The notes below the pieces were generated by a model, which worked only from the letters and a program-made list of their open reading frames with translations, searched no databases and had not been told where the DNA came from. Source: Megachile rotundata (taxonomy: Eukaryota > Arthropoda > Insecta > Hymenoptera > Megachilidae). From it: a stretch of 64,000 nt of DNA. Below, piece after piece: positions 15,019 through 31,924 of this stretch. The first letter of the stretch is position 1, and each line of letters opens with the position of its first letter. The stretch spans positions 102,229 through 166,228 of the forward strand of contig NW_027473715.1 of the NCBI RefSeq assembly GCF_050947335.1. The letters run 5' to 3'. The position numbers and the translations under genes were made by a program.

Positions 15019-18000
15019 AATCTAACTCATATTATGAGCCATATTATGCTTATATGATCGATAGGACGACAACTACTATACTCATTACTCTCATTATTAT
15101 CAATCTAACTCATATCATTAGCCATATTGTGCTTATATGATCGATAGAACGACAATTACTATACTTATTACTCTAATTATAATCAATCTAACTCATATCA
15201 TTAGCCATATTATGCTTATATGATCGATAGAACGACAATTACTATACTTATTACACTCACTGTTATCAATCTAACTCATATTATTAGCCATATTATGGTT
15301 ATATGACCGATAGAACGACAATTACTATACTTATTACTCTTATTAGTATCAATCTAACTCATATCATTAGCCACATTATGCTTATATGATCGATAGAACG
15401 ACAATTACTATACTTATTACACTCACTGTTATCAATCTAACTCATATTATTAGCCATATTATGGTTATATGACCGATAGAACGACAATTACTATACTTCT
15501 TCCTCTTATTATTATCAATCTCACTCATATTATTAACCATATTATGCAGATATGATCGATAGAACGACAATTACTATACTTATTACTCTTATTATTATCA
15601 ATCTAACTCATATTATTGGCCATATTGTGCATATATGATCGATAGAACGACAATTACTATACTCATTACTCTTACTATTATTAATCTAACTCATATTATT
15701 AACCATGTTATGCAGATATGATCGATAGTACGACAATTCCTATACTCATTACTCTTATTATCATCAATCTAACTCATATTATTAGCCATATTATGGTTAT
15801 ATGATCGATAGAACGACAATTACTATACTCATTATTCTTATTATTATCAATCTAACTCATATCATTAACCATATTATGCTTATATGATCGATAGAACGAC
15901 AATTACTATATTTATTACTCTTATTATTATCAATCTAACTCATATTATTAGCCATATTGTGCTTATATGATCGATAGAACGACAATTACTATACTCATTA
16001 CTCTTACTATTATTAATCTAACTCATATTATTAACCATGTTATGCAGATATGATCGATAGTACGACAATTCCTATACTCATTACTCTTATTATCATCAAT
16101 CTAACTCATATTATTAGCCATATTATGGTTATATGATCGATAGAACGACAATTACTATACTCATTATTCTTATTATTATCAATCTAACTCATATCATTAA
16201 CCATATTATGCTTATATGATCGATAGAACGACAATTACTATATTTATTACTCTTATTATTATCAATCTAACTCATATTATTAGCCATATTCTGCTTATAT
16301 GATCGATAGAACGACAATTACTATACTTATTGCACACACTATTATCAATCTAACTCACATTCTTAGCCATATTGTGGTTATATAACTGATAGAACGACAA
16401 TTACTATACCTATTACTCTTATTATTAACAATCTAACTCATATTATGAGCCATATTATGCTTATATGATCGATAGGACGACAACTATTATACTCATTACT
16501 CTCATTATTATCAATCTAACTCATATCATTAGCCATATTGTGCTTATATGATCGATAGAACGACAATTACTATACTTATTACTCTAATTATAATCAATCT
16601 AACTCATATTAATAGCCACATTATGCTTATATGATCGATAGAACGACAATTACTATACTTATTACTCTAATTATAATCAATCTAACTCATATTAATAGCC
16701 ACATTATGCTTATATGATCGATAGAACGACAATTACTATATTTATTACTCTTATTATAATCAATCTAACTCATATTAATAGCCATATTATGCTTATATGA
16801 TCGATAGAACGACAATTACTATACTTATTACACTCACTGTTATCAATCTAACTCATATTATTAGCCATATTATGCTTATATGATCGATAGAACGACAATT
16901 ACTATACTTATTACTCTTATTATTATCAATCTAACTCATATTATTAGCCATATTAAGCTTATATGATCGATAGTACGACAATTACTCTACTCATTACTCT
17001 TATTATTATCAATATAACTCATATTATTAGCCATATTATGGTTATAAGATCGATAGAACGACAATTACTATACTCATTACTCTTATTATTATCAATCTAA
17101 CTCATATCATTAGCCATATTATGCTTATATGATCGATAGAACGACAATTACTATACTTATTACTCTTATTATTATCAATCTAACTCATATTATTAGGCAT
17201 ATTATGCTTATATGATCGATAGAACGACAATTACTATACTTATTACACTCACTGTTATCAATCTAACTCATATTATTAACCATATTATGCAGATATGATC
17301 GATAGAACGAATATTACTATACTTATTACTCTAATTATAATCAATCTAACTCATATTAATAGCCATATTATGCTTATATGATCGATAGAACGACAATTAC
17401 TATACTTATTACACTCACTGTTATCAATCTAACTCATATTATTAGCCATATTATGCTTATATGATCGATAGAACGACAATTACTATACTTATTACTCTTA
17501 TTATTATCAATCTAACTCATATTATTAGCCATATTAAGCTTATATGATCGATAGTACGACAATTACTCTACTCATTACTCTTATTATTATCAATATAACT
17601 CATATTATTAGCCATATTATGGTTATAAGATCGATAGAACGACAATTACTATACTCATTACTCTTATTATTATCAATCTAACTCATATCATTAGCCATAT
17701 TATGCTTATATGATCGATAGAACGACAATTACTATACTTATTACTCTTATTATTATCAATCTAACTCATATTATTAGGCATATTATGCTTATATGATCGA
17801 TAGAACGACAATTACTATACTTATTACACTCACTGTTATCAATCTAACTCATATTATTAGCCATATTATGGTTATATGACCGATAGAACGACAATTACTA
17901 TACTTCTTCCTCTTATTATTATCAATCTAACTCATATTATTAACCATATTATGCAGATATGATCGATAGAACGACAATTACTATACTTATTACTCTTATT

Positions 18001-19417
18001 ATTATCAATCTAACTCATATTATTGGCCATATTGTGCATATATGATCGATAGAACGACAATTACTATACTCATTACTCTTACTATTATTAATCTAACTCA
18101 TATTATTAACCATGTTATGCAGATATGATCGATAGTACGACAATTCCTATACTCATTACTCTTATTATCATCAATCTAACTCATATTATTAGCCATATTA
18201 TGGTTATATGATCGATAGAACGACAATTACTATACTCATTATTCTTATTATTATCAATCTAACTCATATCATTAACCATATTATGCTTATATGATCGATA
18301 GAACGACAATTACTATATTTATTACTCTTATTATTATCAATCTAACTCATATTATTAGCCATATTGTGCTTATATGATCGATAGAACGACAATTACTATA
18401 CTTATTGCACACACTATTATCAATCTAACTCACATTCTTAGCCATATTGTGGTTATATAACTGATAGAACGACAATTACTATACCTATTACTCTTATTAT
18501 TAACAATCTAACTCATATTATGAGCCATATTATGCTTATATGATCGATAGGACGACAACTATTATACTCATTACTCTCATTATTATCAATCTAACTCATA
18601 TCATTAGCCATATTGTGCTTATATGATCGATAGAACGACAATTACTATACTTATTACTCTTACTATTATCAATCTAACTCATATTATTGGCCATATTGTG
18701 CATATATAATCGATAGAACGACAATTATTATACTCATTACTCTTACTATTATCAATCTAACTCATATTATTAACCATGTTATGCAGATATGATCGATAGT
18801 ACGACAATTACTATACTCATTACTCTTATTATCATCAATCTAACTCATATTATTAGCCATATTATGGTTATATGATCGATAGAACGACAATTACTATACT
18901 CATTATTCTTATTATTATCAATCTAACTCATATCATTAGCCATATTATGCTTATATGATCGATAGAACGACAATTACTATACTTATTACTCTTATTATTA
19001 TCAATCTAACTCATATTATTAGCCATATTGTGCTTATATGATCGATAGAACGACAATTACTATACATATTGCACACACTATTATCAATCTAACTCACATT
19101 CTTAGCCATATTGTGGTTATATGACCGATAGAGCGACAATTACTAACCTTATTACTCTAATTATAATCAATCTAACTCATATTAATAGCCACATTATGCT
19201 TATATGATCGATAGAACTACAATTACTGTACTTATTACTCTTATTATTATCAATCTAACTCATATTATTAGCCATATTGTGCTTATATGATCGATAGAAC
19301 GACAATTACTATACTTATTGCACTCACTATTATCAATCTAACTCACATTATTAGCCATATTATGGTTATATGACCGATAGAACGACAATTACTATACTTC
19401 TTACTCTTATTATTATC
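15019..19417. repeat. 53-monomer block, copy B (4,399 bp)
   Basis: This is the tandem partner of 10,620-15,018; homology continues to about 19,468, where AGGACGACAAC becomes AGGACGACGAC. It is colinear at 4,399 bases except for one internal patch (about 16,757-17,275), which instead matches 12,939-13,457 at an offset of 3,818 bases (46 monomers). After the patch the 4,399 offset resumes, so block length is unchanged. Its AAGCTT sites are at 16,955 and 17,536. Confidence 0.9.
16757..17275. repeat. Seven-monomer replacement patch within copy B
   Basis: At about 16,757 a unit starting as TATTTATTACTCTTATTA switches to the TAATCAATC sequence of a unit seven monomers further along in copy A (12,939). 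The sequence then follows that source until about 17,275, where it returns to the expected position (ATTATTAACCATATTATGC, as at 12,871). Seven monomers were lost and seven gained, so the length is conserved. A gene-conversion-like replacement, or two exchanges of equal size, would give this. Confidence 0.8.
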
Positions 19418-22400
19418 AATCTAACTCATATTATGAGCCATATTATGCTTATATGATCGATAGGACGACGACTACTATACTCATTACTCTTATTATTATC
19501 TATCTAACTCATATTATTAACCATATTATGCAGATATGATCGATAGAACGACAATTACTATACTTATTACTCTAATTATAATCAATCTAACTCATATTAA
19601 TAGCCATATCATGCTTATATGATCTATAGAACGACAATTACTATACTTATTACACTCACTGTTATCAAACTAACTCATATTATTAGCCATATTATGCTTA
19701 TATGATCGATAGAACGACAATTACTATACTTATTACTCTTATTATTATCAATCTAACTCATATTATTAGCCATATTAAGCTTATATGATCGATAGTACGA
19801 CAATTACTATACTCATTACTCTTATTATTATCAATATAACTCATATTATTAGCCATATTATGGTTATAAGATCGATAGAACGACAATTACTATACTCATT
19901 ACTCTTATTATTATCAATCTAACTCATATCATTAGCCATATTATGCTTATATGATCGATAGAACGACAATTACTATACTTATTACTCTTATTATTATCAA
20001 TCTAACTCATATTATTAGGCATATTATGCTTATATGATCGATAGAACGACAATTACTATACTTATTACACTCACTGTTATCAATCTAACTCATATTATTA
20101 GCCATATTATGGTTATATGACCGATAGAACGACAATTACTATACTTATTACTCTTATTAGTATCAATCTAACTCATATTATTAACCATATTATGCAGATA
20201 TGATCGATAGAACGACAATTGCTATACTAATTACTCTTATTATTATCAATCTAACTCATATTATTTGTTATATTGTGCATATATGATCGATAGAACGACA
20301 ATTACTATACTTATTACTCTTATTATTATCAATCTAACTCATATTATTGGCCATATTGTGCATATATAATCGATAGAACGACAATTACTATACTCATTAC
20401 TCCTACTATTATCAATCTAACTCATATTATTAACCATGTTATGCAGATATGATCGATAGTACGACAATTACTATACTCATTACTCTTATTATTATCAATC
20501 TAACTCATATTATTAGCCATATTATGGTTATATGATCGATAGAACGACAATTACTATACTCATTACTCTTATTATTCTCAATCTAACTCATATCATTAGC
20601 CATATTATGCTTATATGATCGATAGAACGACAATTACTATACTTACTACTCTTATTATTATCAATCTAACTCATATTATTAGGCATATTATGCTTATATG
20701 ATCGATAGAACGACAATTACTATACTTATTACACTCACTGTTATCAATCTAACTCATATTATTAGCCATATTATGGTTATATGACCGATAGAACGACAAT
20801 TACTATACTTATTACACTTATTATTATCAATCTAACTCATATTATTAACCATATTATGCAGATATGATCGATAGAACGACAATTACTATACTTATTACTC
20901 TTAATATTATCAATCTAACTCATATTATTGGCCATATTGTGCATATATGATCGATAGAACGACAATTACTATACTCATTACTCTTACTATTATCAATCTA
21001 ACTCATATTATTAACCATGTTATGCATATATGATCGATAGAACGACAATTACTATCCCTATTACTCTTACTATTGTCAATCTAACTCATATTATTAGCCA
21101 TAGCATGCTTATATGATCGATAGAACTACAATTACTATACTCATTACTCTAATTATTATCTATCTAACTCATATCATTAGCCATATTGTGCTTATATGAT
21201 CGATAGAACGACAATTACTATACTTATTACACTCACTATTATAAATCTAACTCACATTATTAGCCATATTGTGGTTATATGACCGATAGAGCGACAATTA
21301 CTAACCTTATTACTCTAATTATAATCAATCTAACTCATATTAGTAGCCACATTATGCTTATATGATCGATTGAACTACAATTACTGTACTTATTACTCTT
21401 ATTATAAACAATCTAACTCATATTATGAGCCATATTATGCTTATATGATCGATAGGACGACAACTACTATACTCATTACTCTCATTATTATCAATCTAAC
21501 TCATATTATTAGCCATATTGTGCTTATATGATCGATAGAACGACAAATACTATACTTGCTACACTCACTATTATCAATCTCACTCATATTATTAACCATA
21601 TTATGCAGATATGATCGATAGAACGACAATTACTATACGCATTACTCTTATTATTATCAATCTAACTCATATTATTAGCCATATTATGCTTATATGATCG
21701 ACAGAACGACAATTACTATACTTATTACACTCACTGTTATCAATCTAACTCATATTATTAGTCATATTATGCTTATATGATCGATAGAACGACAATTACT
21801 ATACTTATTACTCTTATTATTATCAATCTAACTCATATTATTATCCATATTATGCTTATATGATCGATAGCACGACAACTACTATACTCATTACTCTTAT
21901 TATTATCAATCTAACTCATATTATTAGCCATATTATGGTTATATGTCCGATAGAACGACAATTACTATACTTATTACTCTTATTATTATCAATCTAACTC
22001 ATATTACTAACCATATTATGCAGATATGATCGATAGAACGACAATTACTATACTTATTACTCTTATTATTATCAATCTAACTCATATTATTAGCCATATT
22101 ATGCTTATATGATCGGTAGAACGACAATTACTATACTCATTACTCTTATTATTATCAATCTAACTCATATTAATAGCCATATTATGGTTATATGATCGAT
22201 AGAACGACAATTACTATACTCATTACTCTAATTATTATCAATCTAACTCATATCATTAGCCACATTATGCTTATATGATCGATAGAACGACAATTACTAT
22301 ACTTATTACACTCACTATTATAAATCTAACTCACATTATTAGCCATATTGTGGTTATATGACCGATAGAGCGACAATTACTAACCTTATTACTCTAATTA

Positions 22401-24958
22401 TAATCAATCTAACTCATATTAGTAGCCACATTATGCTTATATGATCGATTGAACTACAATTACTGTACTTATTACTCTTATTATAAACAATCTAACTCAT
22501 ATTATGAGCCATATTATGCTTATATGATCGATAGGACGACAACTACTATACTCATTACTCTCATTATTATCAATCTAACTCATATTATTAGCCATATTAT
22601 GCTTATATGATCGATAGAACGACAAATACTATACTTGCTACACTCACTATTATCAATCTCACTCATATTGTTAACCATATTATGCAGATATGATCGATAG
22701 AACGACAATTACTATACGCATTACTCTTATTATTATCAATCTAACTCATATTATTAGCCATATTATGCTTATATGATCGATAGAACGACAATTACTATAC
22801 TCATTACTCTTATTATTATCAATCTAACTCATATTATTAGCCATATTATGGTTATATGATCGATAGAACGACAATTACTATACTCGTTACTCTAATTATT
22901 ATCAATCTAACTCATATCATTAGCCACATTATGCTTATATGATCGATAGAACGACAATTACTATACTTATTACTCTTATTGTTATCCATCTAACTCATAT
23001 TATTAGCCATATTATGCTTATATGATCGATAGAACGACAACTACTATACTCATTACTCTAATTATTATCAATCTAACTCATATCATTAGCCATATTGTGC
23101 TTATATGATCGATAGAACGACAATTACTATACTTATTACACTCACTATTATAAATCTAACTCATATTATTAGGCATATTATGCTTATATGATCGATAGAA
23201 CGACAATTACTATACTCATTACTCTTACTATTATTAATCTAACTCATATTATTAACCATGTTATGCAGATATGATCGATAGTACGACAATTACTATACTC
23301 ATTACTCTTATTATTATCAATCTAACTCATATTATTAGCCATATTATGGTTATATGATCGATAGAACGACAATTACTATACTCATTACTCTTATTATTAT
23401 CAATCTAACTCATATCATTAGCCATATTATGCTTATATGATCGATAGAACGACAATTACTATACTTATTACTCTTATTATTATCAATCTAACTCATATTA
23501 TTAACCATATTATGCAGATATGATCGATAGAACGACAATTACTATACTTATTACTCTTATTATTATCAATCTAACTCATATTATTGGCCATATTGTGCAT
23601 ATATGATCGATAGAACGACAATTACTATACTCATTACTCTTACTATTATCAATCTAACTCATATTATTAACCATGTTATGCATATATGATCGATAGAACG
23701 ACAATTACTATCCCTATTACTCTTACTATTATCAATCTAACTCATATTATTAGCCATAGCATGCTTATATGATCGACAGAACTACAATTACTATACTCAT
23801 TACTCTAATTATTATCAATCTAACTCATATCATTAGCCATATTGTGCTTGTATGATCGATAGAACGACAATTACTATACCTATTACACTCACTATTATAA
23901 ATCTAACTCACATTATTAGCCATATTGTGGTTATATGACCGATAGAACGACAATTACTAACCTTATTACTCTAATCATAATCAATCTAACTCATATTAAT
24001 AGCCACATTATGCTTATATGATCGATAGAACTACAATTACTGTACTTATTACACTCACTGTTATCAATCTAACTCATATTATTAGCCATATTATGCTTAT
24101 ATGATCGATAGAACGACAATTACTATACTCATTACTCTAATTATTATCAATCTAACTCATATCATTAGCCATATTGTGCTTATATGATCGATAGAACGAC
24201 AATTACTATACTTATTACTCTTATTATTATCAATCTAACTCATATTATTAGCCATATTATGCTTATATGATCGATACAACGACAATTACTATACTTATTA
24301 CTCTTATTATTATCAATCTAACTCATATCATTAGCCATAATGTGCTTATATGATCGATAGAACGACAGTTACTATACTTATTACACTCACTATTATAAAT
24401 CTAACTCACATTATTAGCCATATTATGCTTATATGATCGATAGAAGGACAATTACTATACTTATTACTCTTATTATTATCAATCTAACTCATATTATTAG
24501 GCATATTATGCTTATATGATCGATAGAACGACAATTACTATACTCATTACTCTTACTATTATTAATCCAACTCATATTATTAACCATGTTATGCAGATAT
24601 GATCGATAGTACGACAATTACTATACTCATTACTCTTATTATTATCAATCTAACTCATATTATTAGCCATATTATGGTTATATGATCGATAGAACGACAA
24701 TTACTATACTCATTACTCTTATTATTATCAATCTAACTCATATTATTAGCCATATTATGCTTATATGATCGATAGAACGACAATTACTATACTTATTACT
24801 CTTATTATTATCAATCTAACTCATATTATTAGGCATATTATGCTTATATGATCGATAGAACGACAATTACTATACTTATTACACTCACTGTTATCAATCT
24901 AACTCATATTATTAGCCATATTATGGTTATATGACCGATAGAACGACAATTACTATAC

Positions 24959-27033
24959 TTATTACTCTTATTATTATCAATCTAACTCATATTATTAGCC
25001 ATATTATGCTTATATGATCGATAGAACGACAATTACTATATTTATTACTCTTTTTATTATCAATCTAACTCATATTATTAGCCATATTAAGCTTATATGA
25101 TCGATAGTACGACAATTACTATACTCATTACTCTTATTATTATCAATCTAACTCATATTATTAGCCATATTATGGTTATATGATCGATAGAACGACAATT
25201 ACTATACTCATTACTCTTATTATTATCAATCTAACTCATATCATTAGCCATATTATGCTTATATGATCGATAGAACGACAATTACTATACTTATTACTCA
25301 TATTATTATCAATCTAACTCATATTATTGGCCATATTGTGCATATATGATCGATAGAACGACAATTACTATACTCATTACTCTTACTATTATCAATCTAA
25401 CTCATATTATTAACCATGTTATGCAGATATGATCGATAGAACTACAATTACTATCCTTATTACTCTTATTATTATCAATCTAACTCATATTATTAGCCAT
25501 ATTATGCTTATATGATCGATAGAACGACAATTACTATACTTATTACACTCACTGTTATCAATCTAACTCATATTATTAGCCATATTATGCTTATATGATC
25601 GATAGAACGACAATTACTATACTTATTACTCTTATTATTATCAATCTAACTCATATTATTAGCCATATTAAGCTTATATGATCGATAGTACGACAATTAC
25701 TATACTCATTACTCTTATTATTATCAATCTAACTCATATTATTAGCCATATTATGGTTATATGATCGATAGAACGACAATTACTATACTCATTACTCTTG
25801 TTATTATCAATCTAACTCATATCATTAGCCATATTATGCTTATATGATCGATAGAACGACAATTACTATACATATTGCACACACTATTATCAATCTAACT
25901 CACATTCTTAGCCATATTGTGGTTATATGACCGATAGAACGACAATTACTATACCTATTACTCTTATTATTATCAATCTAAAGAATATTATTGGTTATAT
26001 TGTGCATATATGATCGATAGAACGACAATTACTATACTTATTACTCTTATTATTATCAATCTAACTCATATTATTGGCCATATTGTGCATATATAATCGA
26101 TAGAACGACAATTATTATACTCATTACTCTTACTATTATCAATCTAACTCATATTATTAACCATGTTATGCAGATATGATCGATAGTACGACAATTACTA
26201 TACTCATTACTCTTATTATCATCAATCTAACTCATATTATTAGCCATATTATGGTTATATGATCGATAGAACGACAATTACTATACTCATTATTCTTATT
26301 ATTATCAATCTAACTCATATCATTAGCCATATTATGCTTATATGATCGATAGAACGACAATTACTATACTTATTACTCTTATTATTATCAATCTAACTCA
26401 TATTATTAGCCATATTGTGCTTATATGATCGATAGAACGACAATTACTATACATATTGCACACACTATTATCAATCTAACTCACATTCTTAGCCATATTG
26501 TGGTTATATGACCGATAGAACGACAATTACTATACCTATTACTCTTATTATTACCAATCTAACTCATATTATGAGCCATATTATGCTTATATGATCGATA
26601 GGACGACAACTACTATACTCATTACTCTCATTATTATCAATCTAACTCATATCATTAGCCATATTGTGCTTATATGATCGATAGAACGACAATTACTATA
26701 CTTATTACTCTAATTATAATCAATCTAACTCATATCATTAGCCATATTATGCTTATATGATCGATAGAACGACAATTACTATACTTATTACACTCACTGT
26801 TATCAATCTAACTCATATTATTAGCCATATTATGGTTATATGACCGATAGAACGACAATTACTATACTTATTACTCTTATTAGTATCAATCTAACTCATA
26901 TCATTAGCCACATTATGCTTATATGATCGATAGAACGACAATTACTATACTTATTACACTCACTGTTATCAATCTAACTCATATTATTAGCCATATTATG
27001 GTTATATGACCGATAGAACGACAATTACTATAC
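24959..27033. repeat. 25-monomer block, copy 1 (2,075 bp)
   Basis: This block of 25 monomers is directly followed by a second copy with an offset of 2,075 bases. Anchors are ACTCTTTTTATT (one T run of five, rare in the array) near 25,048 and 27,123, and CAATCTAAAGAAT at 25,974 and 28,049. The corresponding left segment near 9,023-11,097 has the block only once, so the duplication occurred in the right copy after the two large copies separated, or one copy was later lost from the left. Confidence 0.9.
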
Positions 27034-29108
27034 TTATTACTCTTATTATTATCAATCTAACTCATATTATTAGCCATATTATGCTTATATGATCGATAGA
27101 ACGACAATTACTATATTTATTACTCTTTTTATTATCAATCTAACTCATATTATTAGCCATATTAAGCTTATATGATCGATAGTACGACAATTACTATACT
27201 CATTACTCTTATTATTATCAATCTAACTCATATTATTAGCCATATTATGGTTATATGATCGATAGAACGACAATTACTATACTCATTACTCTTATTATTA
27301 TCAATCTAACTCATATCATTAGCCATATTATGCTTATATGATCGATAGAACGACAATTACTATACTTATTACTCATATTATTATCAATCTAACTCATATT
27401 ATTGGCCATATTGTGCATATATGATCGATAGAACGACAATTACTATACTCATTACTCTTACTATTATCAATCTAACTCATATTATTAACCATGTTATGCA
27501 GATATGATCGATAGAACTACAATTACTATCCTTATTACTCTTATTATTATCAATCTAACTCATATTATTAGCCATATTATGCTTATATGATCGATAGAAC
27601 GACAATTACTATACTTATTACACTCACTGTTATCAATCTAACTCATATTATTAGCCATATTATGCTTATATGATCGATAGAACGACAATTACTATACTTA
27701 TTACTCTTATTATTATCAATCTAACTCATATTATTAGCCATATTAAGCTTATATGATCGATAGTACGACAATTACTATACTCATTACTCTTATTATTATC
27801 AATCTAACTCATATTATTAGCCATATTATGGTTATATGATCGATAGAACGACAATTACTATACTCATTACTCTTGTTATTATCAATCTAACTCATATCAT
27901 TAGCCATATTATGCTTATATGATCGATAGAACGACAATTACTATACATATTGCACACACTATTATCAATCTAACTCACATTCTTAGCCATATTGTGGTTA
28001 TATGACCGATAGAACGACAATTACTATACCTATTACTCTTATTATTATCAATCTAAAGAATATTATTGGTTATATTGTGCATATATGATCGATAGAACGA
28101 CAATTACTATACTTATTACTCTTATTATTATCAATCTAACTCATATTATTGGCCATATTGTGCATATATAATCGATAGAACGACAATTATTATACTCATT
28201 ACTCTTACTATTATCAATCTAACTCATATTATTAACCATGTTATGCAGATATGATCGATAGTACGACAATTACTATACTCATTACTCTTATTATCATCAA
28301 TCTAACTCATATTATTAGCCATATTATGGTTATATGATCGATAGAACGACAATTACTATACTCATTATTCTTATTATTATCAATCTAACTCATATCATTA
28401 GCCATATTATGCTTATATGATCGATAGAACGACAATTACTATACTTATTACTCTTATTATTATCAATCTAACTCATATTATTAGCCATATTGTGCTTATA
28501 TGATCGATAGAACGACAATTACTATACATATTGCACACACTATTATCAATCTAACTCACATTCTTAGCCATATTGTGGTTATATGACCAATAGAACGACA
28601 ATTACTATACCTATTACTCTTATTATTACCAATCTAACTCATATTATGAGCCATATTATGCTTATATGATCGATAGGACGACAACTACTATACTCATTAC
28701 TCTCATTATTATCAATCTAACTCATATCATTAGCCATATTGTGCTTATATGATCGATAGAACGACAATTACTATACTTATTACTCTAATTATAATCAATC
28801 TAACTCATATCATTAGCCATATTATGCTTATATGATCGATAGAACGACAATTACTATACTTATTACACTCACTGTTATCAATCTAACTCATATTATTAGC
28901 CATATTATGGTTATATGACCGATAGAACGACAATTACTATACTTATTACTCTTATTAGTATCAATCTAACTCATATCATTAGCCACATTATGCTTATATG
29001 ATCGATAGAACGACAATTACTATACTTATTACACTCACTGTTATCAATCTAACTCATATTATTAGCCATATTATGGTTATATGACCGATAGAACGACAAT
29101 TACTATAC
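27034..29108. repeat. 25-monomer block, copy 2 (2,075 bp)
   Basis: This is the extra tandem copy. The junction lies in a unit with GGTTATATGACCG: before it the sequence reads as at 11,090, then it jumps back to the TTATTACTCTTATTATTATC unit found at 24,960. At the right end the expected TTCTTCCTC unit (29,112) restores colinearity with 11,101. A private change near 28,590 (GACCAATAG in place of GACCGATAG) sets it apart from copy 1. Confidence 0.9.
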
Positions 29109-31924
29109 TTCTTCCTCTTATTATTATCAATCTCACTCATATTATTAACCATATTATGCAGATATGATCGATAGAACGACAATTACTATACTTATTACTC
29201 TTATTATTATCAATCTAACTCATATTATTGGCCATATTGTGCATATATGATCGATAGAACGACAATTACTATACTCATTACTCTTACTATTATTAATCTA
29301 ACTCATATTATTAACCATGTTATGCAGATATGATCGATAGTACGACAATTCCTATACTCATTACTCTTATTATCATCAATCTAACTCATATTATTAGCCA
29401 TATTATGGTTATATGATCGATAGAACGACAATTACTATACTCATTATTCTTATTATTATCAATCTAACTCATATCATTAACCATATTATGCTTATATGAT
29501 CGATAGAACGACAATTACTATATTTATTACTCTTATTATTATCAATCTAACTCATATTATTAGCCATATTGTGCTTATATGATCGATAGAACGACAATTA
29601 CTATACTCATTACTCTTACTATTATTAATCTAACTCATATTATTAACCATGTTATGCAGATATGATCGATAGTACGACAATTCCTATACTCATTACTCTT
29701 ATTATCATCAATCTAACTCATATTATTAGCCATATTATGGTTATATGATCGATAGAACGACAATTACTATACTCATTATTCTTATTATTATCAATCTAAC
29801 TCATATCATTAACCATATTATGCTTATATGATCGATAGAACGACAATTACTATATTTATTACTCTTATTATTATCAATCTAACTCATATTATTAGCCATA
29901 TTCTGCTTATATGATCGATAGAACGACAATTACTATACTTATTGCACACACTATTATCAATCTAACTCACATTCTTAGCCATATTGTGGTTATATAACTG
30001 ATAGAACGACAATTACTATACCTATTACTCTTATTATTAACAATCTAACTCATATTATGAGCCATATTATGCTTATATGATCGATAGGACGACAACTATT
30101 ATACTCATTACTCTCATTATTATCAATCTAACTCATATCATTAGCCATATTGTGCTTATATGATCGATAGAACGACAATTACTATACTTATTACTCTAAT
30201 TATAATCAATCTAACTCATATTAATAGCCACATTATGCTTATATGATCGATAGAACGACAATTACTATACTTATTACTCTAATTATAATCAATCTAACTC
30301 ATATTAATAGCCACATTATGCTTATATGATCGATAGAACGACAATTACTATATTTATTACTCTTATTATTATCAATCTAACTCATATTATTAGCCATATT
30401 AAGCTTATATGATCGATAGTACGACAATTACTATACTCATTACTCTTATTATTATCAATCTAACTCATATTATTAGCCATATTATGGTTATATGATCGAT
30501 AGAACGACAATTACTATACTCATTACTCTTATTATTATCAATCTAACTCATATCATTAGCCATATTATGCTTATATGATCGATAGAACGACAATTACTAT
30601 ACTTATTACTCATATTATTATCAATCTAACTCATATTATTGGCCATATTGTGCATATATGATCGATAGAACGACAATTACTATACTCATTACTCTTACTA
30701 TTATCAATCTAACTCATATTATTAACCATGTTATGCAGATATGATCGATAGAACTACAATTACTATCCTTATTACTCTTATTATTATCAATCTAACTCAT
30801 ATTATTAGCCATATTATGCTTATATGATCGATAGAACGACAATTACTATACTTATTACACTCACTGTTATCAATCTAACTCATATTATTAACCATATTAT
30901 GCAGATATGATCGATAGAACGAATATTACTATACTTATTACTCTAATTATAATCAATCTAACTCATATTAATAGCCATATTATGCTTATATGATCGATAG
31001 AACGACAATTACTATACTTATTACACTCACTGTTATCAATCTAACTCATATTATTAGCCATATTATGCTTATATGATCGATAGAACGACAATTACTATAC
31101 TTATTACTCTTATTATTATCAATCTAACTCATATTATTAGCCATATTAAGCTTATATGATCGATAGTACGACAATTACTCTACTCATTACTCTTATTATT
31201 ATCAATATAACTCATATTATTAGCCATATTATGGTTATAAGATCGATAGAACGACAATTACTATACTCATTACTCTTATTATTATCAATCTAACTCATAT
31301 CATTAGCCATATTATGCTTATATGATCGATAGAACGACAATTACTATACTTATTACTCTTATTATTATCAATCTAACTCATATTATTAGGCATATTATGC
31401 TTATATGATCGATAGAACGACAATTACTATACTTATTACACTCACTGTTATCAATCTAACTCATATTATTAGCCATATTATGGTTATATGACCGATAGAA
31501 CGACAATTACTATACTTCTTCCTCTTATTATTATCAATCTAACTCATATTATTAACCATATTATGCAGATATGATCGATAGAACGACAATTACTATACTT
31601 ATTACTCTTATTATTATCAATCTAACTCATATTATTGGCCATATTGTGCATATATGATCGATAGAACGACAATTACTATACTCATTACTCTTACTATTAT
31701 TAATCTAACTCATATTATTAACCATGTTATGCAGATATGATCGATAGTACGACAATTCCTATACTCATTACTCTTATTATCATCAATCTAACTCATATTA
31801 TTAGCCATATTATGGTTATATGATCGATAGAACGACAATTACTATACTCATTATTCTTATTATTATCAATCTAACTCATATCATTAACCATATTATGCTT
31901 ATATGATCGATAGAACGACAATTA
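28928..31924. repeat. Source block of the next duplication (about 3 kb)
   Basis: From the unit with CTTATTAGTATC near 28,950 this block is repeated from 32,744 to about 35,659. The offset is 3,816 bases at the start, becomes 3,818 (46 monomers) after two single-base insertions in the later copy, and 3,735 (45 monomers) beyond about 34,020 because one TTAATAGCCACATTATGC unit is doubled here but single there. Anchors: TTCCTC 29,112/32,928 and AAGCTT 30,401/34,136. Confidence 0.85.
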
